The translations under genes were made by a program, and so were the position numbers. DNA of 64,000 nt from Agroathelia rolfsii (lineage: Eukaryota; Basidiomycota; Agaricomycetes; Amylocorticiales; Amylocorticiaceae). Below are positions 55,308 through 64,000 of the stretch, piece after piece. The notes under the pieces were generated by a model. It saw nothing but the letters and a program-made list of their open reading frames with translations. It was not told the DNA's origin and made no database searches. The DNA is taken from positions 5,146,001 through 5,210,000 of the forward strand of contig JABRWF010000001.1 of the NCBI GenBank assembly GCA_018343915.1, given 5' to 3'. Every line of letters begins with the position of its first letter. Within the stretch, counting starts at the first letter, position 1.

Positions 55308-56741
55308 CTACTCGAAGTCAAAGTATTGTGCCATAAAATTTGCCTCATCGATTGCAGTAGCCGTGGGATCAAACAGATTATCCGAGCTCGATGAGCCAGC
55401 ATCAGAAGCGAAGGGATCGGTAAACTTGATGGTTACGTCCGTGAGAGAGAATCCACCATCAAAGGAGTATTGGACGGCGTTATAGTCGAAGTTTGTCTCC
55501 AGAGAAGAGATACTCGATTTCCACACAGCCAGGGCGCTCCCCTCGTGCTTGGCGGGGATGCCTTGGAGAGGGGAGATGGAGGGGTACGAGTTGTTCAATT
55601 TTGTGTAGCCCCAAGACGTCATTTCTACGATGGGCGAGCTCTCCACATCGACACCGAATGGAGAGGTGATAGTAGGTGGATCCAGAGGGAGTGGGTTCGT
55701 GATAGCCTGTTAGTACACATTGATTAGATGATTCCAATATGGCGTCCATTCACGACAGGGTACATACCTGACCCATAGAGGGAGTCGGCGTGGCACAAAG
55801 ATCCAAAGGAGGGACAGCTTCTGTGGGCACGAAAGCTTCCAGGTATTGTTCATAGTAGAACGCATGGTTAGTCTGAATATTCGCTGGCTGTGGCTCATAC
55901 GCGACGGGATTGCATGTAGTCCCATAATTTTCGGCGGCATTGAATGCATATGTTTCTACGTACGTAGGGCCTGCATATTTGACGGGGGGAGTGGATACGG
56001 AGGTGGGGGTGGGGATGGAAGAGGGAGGTGCACGAGTATGCGTACGATCTTCAGAGGGGCGTGACTCCTTCGAGAGCAAAGAGGATTTTCGTATAGCATC
56101 AGAGAGATCTACGCCCTCGATGCCACTTGTAATAAGGCTAGCAATGCGCTGGGCCCATTCCTCGGCGCTCTCAATCGTCTTGAGTGTCCTATTAGCCATG
56201 TTCGACTGCTTCGACCCAGGAGAGTACTTGTAGTCTGGATAGAGCAGCTGATGACGCGACTTCTCCAATGTAGCAGCGCGCTGGAAGGGCTCCCTCTGCG
56301 TAGGGCTAAGCTTCCGCCATAGTTCACCAGCCAGACGGCTGACTTGTCGATGATCGTTGCCGACACAGGTGGGAACCAAGCCCTGTTGGCAGAGAGACGA
56401 ACGGAAAAACATGAAGGCATTCCTGGGTCTACGAATGTGATTCGCGTCCTTTTTGCGCGAGTGGGACGGACGCTTTGAGGGCTCAACGGAGATAATAGGC
56501 TGTACCAAGGGGGAGGGAACGGAGGACACTGGAGACAAGCGAAAGTCCACTACACGCTGGATATCCGTAACCGGAGTGGAAGGGTACATTAAAGTAAGCT
56601 GCTCCCAGCCAGCATCATCTAGTAAGAAGTCGACGATTAGACATGAGTGGTATAACACCAATGTGTTCCCCACACACCATATAGTGGGGGGTCTTGCTTG
56701 GATAGACGGCGAGAACGACGCAAGCTATGAGAGACAGGCAT
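55308..56741 (-). CDS. HMG-box (MATA_HMG type) transcription factor
   Basis: Three exons, minus strand: 56741-56678, 56618-55768, 55706-55308 (1314 nt, 437 residues). One HMG box spans about residues 82-152: HIRRPRNAFMFFRSSL, then DHRQVSRLAGELWRKLSP and EPFQRAATLEKSRHQLLYPD. The 'RPRNAFMxFRS...W' pattern is the sequence-specific MATA/SOX-like class that binds the DNA minor groove. A basic N-terminus and Ser/Pro-rich, acidic C-terminal half (DNLFDPTATAIDEANFM) suggest an activator. Homologues act in mating, fruiting and stress regulation (Prf1, Rox1-like), but I cannot assign the subfamily. No homeodomain or pheromone genes lie nearby, so this is not a mating-type locus in this window. Confidence 0.9.
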
Positions 56742-59700
56742 AGTGATGATTATTCTCGATGTATGCGAGTGAAGGGGGGTATGTCGATGATGTCCATTCT
56801 AGAGGCAGAATGAACCCTCTTTTTATGCATCCTGGACGCACTTCTCTGCTCTTTGGATTGGCACATCTAACGAGTGCATAGGACTAAATTAAAGCAGTTT
56901 GAAAACTCGCAAAATACCTTGTAATCACCTTGCTGCTGCCTTGAGGCGATGTGAAGGGCAACAATGGGGTATACCCGGTCCAGCATGTCGGCTACCAAGG
57001 ACGGTCATGCAATGTGATGTCACGCGTCTCAGGATACAAAGCACGCAAACGGCATTGTTGACAGTTGTTGAACTTTGTGGGCGCCACACTTCCGTCGTGA
57101 TAGGTGACATGGAACTGCACCTAAGATCAACGTCGTTCCCCCTGCTCGTTTTCCCTGAAAAAAATCCATGTCTTGCCAGAAAACTAGGTCTGCTCTCGCC
57201 CAAGCGCTTCCAACTTCCTGATTTGCCTCATGCCTTGTTCTCGGTAATGTTGTTCATATATGGTGAACGGCTGCTTGATTTGGTCACTCTCCGACTATTC
57301 ACACGGACGCTCAAATTGGGAAGAGCACGGCTTATATAACATGGTCTGCTCACTTTGATGTCACTATCTGCCCTCTGGTGATGAGCAGTGCGGCCATGAG
57401 GCAGGGGAGGGTCCCTTGTGCCAGCGTCGGATTGATATGGTCGGATTCGCTTGCCAACGATCGCCTGGCTGTGTTAGAGCTGCACTCCCACTCCCCTCAC
57501 CTTCGGCACTCCCTTGTAATACAATGAAAGGGCATTGTTAATGAGGGAGGAAACAAAACTTCTTCATCGATCATACGTCCCGGCCGAGCGCTTGAACTCG
57601 AACTATTGTGCCACCGCCACTAGAGCACCCATCTGCTCGAATATTAAAGTTACACATGCCACTACCGACTCAGAGGTGGCACTGACCACATACAATATGA
57701 TGCCGTAGATGAAACCGATCTGGTGCCGTCTGGCAAAGAAAGAGAAAGGGGAGGCGCCATCATGTCCTCATGTCCAATAAGTATACTAAATTTACCAGCC
57801 GTTCTCCTCCCTCCCTCTTCAAGCTCGCCTCACTGCTTGGCTCATCTCATAATGATGATGCTACAGTGCATCCGCCGCTTCATCTGCGTCGAGTCACCAA
57901 GATGGTCCCATGCCATCCTTTTGGTGAATCACAATCGCCTCTCCATGTCCTCCCCCCTCCCCCCTTCCCTTCTTCGAGCCTTGATCATGATTCGACTATC
58001 GGCATGCAGTAGGCGCTAGGCCTGACCGGCCTACCGGCCTACCCCCTCCCCCTCCTCCCAGCCCTTTGCCCCTTCATCAGCTTCCATCTTTTCGGACCTG
58101 CTTGCAGTACATGGGATCATGTCTCATGCCATCGGAGACACAAATTCATTTTGTGTCTTCTAAAAACATGTTCCAGAAACTCTCGTAATGTAGGGGGCGA
58201 CGGACTCGAGCTTTTCCTTTCCTCGTACGAGCACACGATGAGACTATAACAAGGACCGAATAGATTTTACATGCAAGAGGAATAAAGGATACGGCTTCAC
58301 TATTGGCACGCAATGCCAACAAATAGACAAGCCAGTATGTAATACGTGCAGCCGGCCGATTGTGATAGTGACAATCGGAAAAGTGCTCGGCTGTGATTGT
58401 ATCGCCCCGGCGCTGCCACACAATCGCGTACCACGACTCTTCTCAGCGTAAACAAACAGGGAGCCTACCTTTGTATCGATTGACAAGACGCAACTTTGGG
58501 TGTCATACTAGTTGAATACGTAAACGGAGCCTGGACTGATCCTGTCGCACCATGCCCGCGGGGGGCTCTACCTGGCATTCTATCCCGGATCTTACTTTTC
58601 TTTTCTTTCGACCATCTCTTTCAGTGATGATATCGATTGACAGGAGGTTTGAGATGCTTGGTTTTCAGGGGTTGAGGCGGCTCAGGCATCCACGTAACCC
58701 ATCGTACTAATAGGAAACAAAGTACATAAACCGTATAGATAAAGTTCTTTCTCTCGCAATGCGTTGAGAACGCTTCAGAGTTGTAGTCATGGTACCAATA
58801 GCGTCGTGCTATTCCTAAACGGAAAGTAGCAGCGACTACAGTCGAACCTGTTTAAAGTCCTATAATCGGTAGTGCCAACCAAAGGAAAATATGACTTCTA
58901 CAGTGGCCCGGAAGAAATAACCAAATATGGAAAATGCCGAAACAGCCAAATAATCAAGCACAATCGGAGAGCTGCCTTATAGGATAGTCACTCGGCGTGG
59001 TTTGTGGAGTGAAAAATAAAGAAGCGCGGGTTTATAGAGTTTATGACTAATTAGAACTTTTTACCAAATCCTTTATCCAAAGTGGAGGAATTTGTCAAAA
59101 ACGACATTTTTCTTTTGAAATCCCCAGAGTGCTATCCCTATATAGGCCTGACCCCCTCTTTGTAGAAATTTTGGCGATTTCGGCCAGAAATAACTGTTGA
59201 AATCACGAGCTTATCATGACGTGTCACGAATGTAACGAACGCCTGTTATAGGCAAGTTTCCTTATTTGTCTTTCTACCGTATGTACGAGTTTTTCCTATC
59301 TCTTCATGTTTCTACTGTACAACTTTCTCTTGCTCTCATATTTCACTGTCATGGCCACTTTACCAGAGATGAATTGTTACGATTATTCAGTATTTTACAT
59401 GTATATAAGAACAATCTACATGTACTACAATCTACAGTGTCTTTTGTGTGTTTATTCGTCTTGTCTAATTTATCCGACACTCCGGTGCTGCTCGATTCTC
59501 TCGCGCCACGCGTTACCCGCCGGTATCATTCCCTTTTAGAATAACTGTACTTGGCGTATGGATTTGGGGCAAAAATAACCTCATACTGTGTATTTTGCCA
59601 GGGGATGACGTCATGAGTTCATGGGTGGCACACTTGCAATGGGTTTGTGATATAGTGCGATTGATATATTTGTACACTGTTTGTACCAATACATGCATTT

Positions 59701-62240
59701 TTCTCACCTTTCAGGAAAGCGTAGTTTTTAGCTAGGTTTACTCTGGCCAAAGCTAGCCAAGACCGCTATTGACTAAAACAGTCAAGATATGCATAATTCG
59801 AAATCAAATCAAAACTTGCGCATGGCCTATCTCGTCATCATAACCCTCAGCTTGATGATGGTGCGATTAGAGATGAAGAAGATAAAAAAATGAGGGGCGA
59901 CTGAGTACTAGGTTTTGTATAAAACCGTATATAGAATCCCGCCGTAGGCCGGAGCGCGTCCCCCCCCCTCCCCCTCGGTATATATGGGTTTTGGCCAGCG
60001 GGACCAGACATTTATAGGGATCCAGGGGGGGATGGACTGTCACTACGCCTTACAATGTAAGAATTGAATGTATATTCAAGTTCAGCCAGCTTGTTCAGGT
60101 ATTACATAAGGTCACCTGCCACCAAGGCTACGAGCACAAAGTTGTGAATTTTCAACTCCATTTCTTCTCAGCTCTCTACAGAATTTGCATATCAATTAAT
60201 ATCAATGTCTGTAATTCTAAACACATAACGATTTTTACTGCTAGGGCGTGTGCATGTGCTTGGCGGATGCTCTGTTTGTTAGGAGGGAATGCCAGACAGG
60301 GGGAGACGAGGCATTTGGATGTTCGGAGCCGAAATCCGTGAAAAATGAGAGGCAATGAACAACTTGAGCGACGAAAACGACGTTCAAGTTGTTCTCTCGA
60401 GTTTTTGTGTTCCGCGAGGGGTCCCCGGATGTTTTAAATTCTGAGAATGCAGCCGTGTCTGAGCGTTCCTGAGCTTGAACAGAGGATTTGAACAGAATTG
60501 AATATGGCTACTTAGTACCCTTGAATTAAGAGGAGCATTGACGCGGCGAGCGACTGCTACATCTGCCGAGCCCTGGGAACGAGGCTACGAAAACAATCCA
60601 GTTGTTTAAGCCATCTCCCGAGTTTGTGTTCCGAGGGATCGCCGAATGTTTTAGTATTTGAGAGTGTAGCGGCCGTGCCTGAGTGTACCTGAGCTTGAAC
60701 GGAGGGATTGAATAGGGCTACTCAGGCCTCTCTCAACCGTAGCGTTAGCTGCGGTTGTGATTTTCCGGAAAGTGCATATAAGGGGCTTGAAAAACTTAGG
60801 CTATTGAAGCCTAGGTCTGTTGTCGCTTCGGAGAATAACGAAAGTAAATGCAAGATCAACAGTCGATTCCAAGTTGATGCAGTAGCCCAGTGATTTTTAG
60901 CAAAACACTGGGGCAGCGGTGGCAGCAATAAGTATAGCACAGAATCGCTTAAAGGCAGGCCAATAGCTCAGCAGTACAATTTTGCGTACAAAAATTTATA
61001 TAATACGCGACGAGGAAAAAAAATACTTTGAAAGCGTTTTAAGCTTTTTGGCAATTTTTAGCAATTTTTTGAGGTCCCCCCCCCCTTCCCTTGGCGTATA
61101 GAAAGTTGTCTATTCCCTACCTGTATGCCGGAGGGCCCCCATATAGCTTATAAGCTTGAGGTCCCCTTTTGTGTTTGATCTCGTGATCATTATTTTTTAT
61201 TTTTCTCTATAATTTTTTTTTCTGCCTTCCATTCTCCTTTCCACAGCCATGGAACATTCTACGTACATCTGTATATTTCGTTTTCTACACCCACTCACGC
61301 CCTGCTCTACCGTCTTCCTCTTATACTCCTATTTCTCTTCACCTTACATTTATCTCTTCTATTTCCTCCGTTACGGCCCCAGAAACCAACTCCACGCCCT
61401 ATGCGTCGATAAGCTTCCCACCGCATACCCTCGCACACCAAACACTACACTACCACACCCACTATTTCTCTCCCACTTTATTCACCTACCACCAGTCACC
61501 GCCCAGAGCCAGGATGTCCCCTGGAGTTCGGTTTGCCTTAGTAGTATGATAGGACTCTAAATAAATTAATCAAAAAAAAAAGTTCGATCTCGCGACCAGC
61601 GGTTCACACCCGTCTACCCCCCCCCCCCTCTTCCCCTTGGACACAGTGAGTAACAGATGGAACTGACCCAACTTCTTGATTCGGGGTGTCTCAACTATCT
61701 AGGGATTGTATCGTAGATGTAATCAACTTGGCTTGTCTAGTTACGCACGAGGTCTATGCACCAATTAATTCATTCAAATCAATGCATGACATAAACTGAT
61801 ATATTCTTCTGGTTACAAGCAAAGAAGGAACGAAACAATGGAAGTATACGGAAAGAGTCCAGACAAAAGCAGAAAGGTTTGAAAGAAGTGTATGCATGTT
61901 ACCCTGGGTTACAACGCATGTTTGTGGAAGCGGAAAAGAAGTTGCGTATCTATACTACAATGTAGGCGTATACATGAGTTGTGGGTAATAGCGGATATAT
62001 ATGGGACAGAGGAAAGCTTTTTTTGATAAACTAATGCAGAGGTAAGACTTCGAAAGCACAAAAACAAGATAAGAGCATGAACGATATAACAGCATGAACA
62101 AGATAAAAAGAAAGTAGAAATTATTCCAAACGAATATAAGCCAAAACCAAAAGAGTAGAGCGCGAGAAAGAAAATTCAAATGCACCTCTAATTATCAGGA
62201 TGTATAAGGAACCAGGAGCCAACATAATGAAACGATATAC
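56742..62240. other. Gene-poor region (5.5 kb)
   Basis: I find no gene. There is low-complexity pyrimidine sequence (57940-58080), three poly-C tracts (about 59959, 61073 and 61610), a diverged tandem repeat (60352-60735, own entry) and AT-rich DNA. The ORFs at 56899-57339 and 61249-61560 have no family features. Confidence 0.55.
60352..60735 (+). repeat. Two diverged tandem units (about 210 bp) with hairpin
   Basis: Blocks recur about 214 bp apart: 'gtgttccg.gaggg', 'gatgttttaa' versus 'aatgttttag', 'cctgagcttgaac.gagg', 'gctactta/cag'. The first unit opens with an 11-bp perfect inverted repeat (60357-60367 and 60384-60394) enclosing a 16-nt loop of cgacg-aaaa-cgacg. Origin unknown. Confidence 0.7.
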
Positions 62241-62452
62241 TCATACCTTGACAACTAGCCACTTCGTCACGATCTCCTTTAGATGAGTAGACAAGGATGC
62301 ACGGCAGTCGGCACAACTTAGCTTCATACCGAGACTGAGAACGCTGTCTTGAATTTGCGTGACGGGAAAGTCTGTTGATGATAAGAGATGGCGATCAGAT
62401 AAGGGATTTCAAGTAGGAGGGTTGGAAGACGCGCAATAGGGATAGGAATGGA

Positions 62453-62483
<31 letters not shown>

Positions 62484-63412
62484 CAAAAAAAAAAGAGAAT
62501 GTATGTACCTGGACGAGCATCCCAAGCCATATACGCCACCGAGAGCGTGTAAGAACGCATGAGGGCCGCCTGCTGCTTAGTTCCACAGCTCAGGGTTGGT
62601 GGGTGCGGCTTAGGCTTTTCAAGGAGGATGCGTTTGAATTCCTCCACGCGATGAATTTGTAAATTACCCAGGCGATGCATGTAAACGCCACCAATCTTCT
62701 TGGCCATGTCGTCCGGAATGTGAGTAAATGGATAGCCTAGCAAGTGGACAGATGCTTCTGAGGCTAGGGATTGGATGTCATACTGTGCGGCAAAGGCGAA
62801 GACTTCAAGTGCATGTCGTTCGAAATGGGAGCGTAGGAGGGTGTAGATGGGCTGCTTAGGAGTTAGGACCGTCTTTGGAGAAATGCCATATGTGACAAGG
62901 ACGAGGATGCTCTGTTCTATCAGGTGAAGAGATGGATGGGGAACGGGAAGCTCACACCCGTAGACGAGACAAAGGGCAAGACTTAACACGTGGGAAGGTT
63001 CAGTGGCATAAATGGCCAAAGGATATTCGCTCGATGCAGAAATGATCGACTCTGGCATGAGCCAGCCCCCAAAATGGGTGTGAGAGGCGTTAAGAAGGAG
63101 AGGGACGTGAACGTAAAAGAGGACCATGTCCGACGAGCAGAGGAAGGCATCTGGTAGCCGGCCATCCACAAGGAGAGATGGGGCAAAAAGGGACGAGATG
63201 GTGTAGGGATTGCTGTTGCTGCTTTCTGCCTCGATCACCTGTGGGCCATGATACTCGTCGTGGTGGTTGTGGTGAAGAGGTGGGCCGACGTCTTGTGAGT
63301 CTTCCGTGATGAACCGGATGGGGAGTCCTACGTGTCCACTCTCTGGCTCATTCTGCCAGTATATCAACTCTGAGCCGAATGCGCCATCGTCATAGCCGTT
63401 TGGCTGGCTCAT
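62241..63412 (-). CDS. BTB/POZ-like fungal protein
   Basis: Two exons, minus strand: 63412-62509 and 62371-62241 (1035 nt, 344 residues, phase 1 junction). After a polar N-terminus comes a BTB-like fold: DAFLCSSDMVLFYVHVPLLL (the 'DvvLxSSDgvxFxvHrxlL' strand and helix of agaricomycete BTB proteins), GGWLMPES, EPSHVLSLALCLVYG, then a helical region (ALEVFAFAAQYDIQSLASEA) and the C-terminal CADCRASLSTHLKE. Such proteins are very numerous in Agaricomycetes and mostly uncharacterised; protein-protein interaction or Cul3 adaptor roles are inferred only. The intron contains a 23-T run followed by an A run. The last exon may instead splice at 62246 (GTATGA), changing only the final one to three residues. 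Confidence 0.8.
62458..62493 (+). repeat. Poly-T/poly-A tract inside intron
   Basis: A run of about 23 T, then C, then about 10 A, able to fold as a hairpin; on the minus (coding) strand it is T10-G-A23. It lies in the sole intron of the BTB-like gene. Confidence 0.9.
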
Positions 63413-64000
63413 CTTGCTTGCTGCCTCAATCCGCGAAAGGTGTCCTGTGCTTTCCTTTCAAGAATCAGTAGAGAATGCGCTGATGGTAATGAATAGCAGC
63501 TCCGTACTCTTCTTATCGTGATCACTCTCTGACAACAAGGAAGCCGGAACAGCTTTTATGAGAAACGCGTTAGCATTCCTTTAAAAATTTGGGGTAATGC
63601 CTCACCACGCGACTTGACACTCACCACGCTTCTACGGTTTTGTCTTTGCTCCTCTAGCGTGCTTATAGTCCCCCACCTCAGCCTGGAGAAACGGTATCAT
63701 ATATATCCCATAAAGGGCATGGTTTTTGTGACATGAATGGACGCTGTCGCAACTAAGTGACTTGCTCACTGCGTGTCACAGTAGAGTTAACAGCACCGCA
63801 TTCAAGGTAATAATCTATGGGAATTCATACACCAGCCTGCTTTGATTCTAGGGCTGTCTGCACCCTAATAGCATCATAACAAACAATGGTTAATGGATTT
63901 GCCTCTGTTACCTCTGCTATCACCGGCTTTGTGCCTGGCTCATTATCCAGCCATTAATGGGCTAACTTTGATCCCTAGCCCTAGAGTGACCTGAACAACG
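63413..64000. other. Promoter side of the BTB-like gene
   Basis: No gene recognised up to the window end. Confidence 0.5.

Noticed and set aside
55308..56741. Mating-type locus
   Set aside because: An HMG-box gene alone is not diagnostic; no homeodomain, pheromone or receptor gene is present, and MAT in these fungi is usually homeodomain-based.
56899..57339. 146-codon plus-strand ORF
   Set aside because: No domain, no clear start context and no splice partners; likely chance.
57590..57660. tRNA-like 'ttgaactcgaac' segment
   Set aside because: No cloverleaf with acceptor pairing or anticodon arm could be drawn; I found no convincing tRNA or rRNA gene in the window.
61249..61560. 103-codon ORF starting MEHSTYICIF
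   Set aside because: Pyrimidine-rich DNA gives a hydrophobic/Pro-rich translation; no family resemblance.

Overview
This window is nuclear DNA of a filamentous basidiomycete. Nearly every gene is split by short introns (about 45-80 nt, GT...AG). The gene set is fungal and the families expanded here (NACHT-WD40 proteins, TPR-CHAT proteins, macrophage-activating-glycoprotein-like GPI proteins, secreted plant-wall enzymes) are typical of Agaricomycetes. A Rhizoctonia/Ceratobasidium-like soil or plant-associated fungus is my best guess; that is inference from gene content, not a database match. Exon coordinates were built by hand from splice motifs, reading phase and protein family knowledge. Models whose exon lengths sum to a multiple of three are stated as such.

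0-26 kb is an accessory region: decayed short-chain dehydrogenases, a small I9-type protease inhibitor, the housekeeping gene UTP5/WDR43, three GH10 xylanases (two near-identical copies on a 2.3-kb direct duplication and one diverged copy on the other strand carrying a CBM1), a broken C2-like/NACHT/WD40 STAND gene, a broken fungalysin (M36) gene, and an intact secreted beta-lactamase-like serine hydrolase. 26-36 kb is gene-poor and AT-rich: a seven-TM-type membrane protein, a second I9 inhibitor with the same four-exon layout as the first, the 3' end of a non-LTR retrotransposon, dispersed repeats and an unrecognised coding-like remnant.

36-49 kb is conserved core genome: VAC8 (armadillo, lipid-anchored), a GPI-anchored macrophage-activating-glycoprotein homologue, an acyl-protein thioesterase, the CCA-adding enzyme CCA1 (divergent from the thioesterase), and an unknown basidiomycete protein followed upstream by a 249-bp inverted repeat.

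49-64 kb holds a very large TPR-CHAT protein (about 1540 residues, some 19-20 TPR-like units and a caspase-like CHAT domain with its His and Cys present), an HMG-box transcription factor, about 5.5 kb without recognisable genes but with diverged tandem repeats and poly-C tracts, and a BTB/POZ-like protein.

Functionally the window mixes core functions (ribosome biogenesis, vacuole inheritance, tRNA maturation, protein depalmitoylation) with a secreted carbohydrate/protein-degradation set and two classes of large signalling proteins (NACHT-WD40, TPR-CHAT) that in fungi are linked or proposed to be linked to non-self recognition and regulated cell death.
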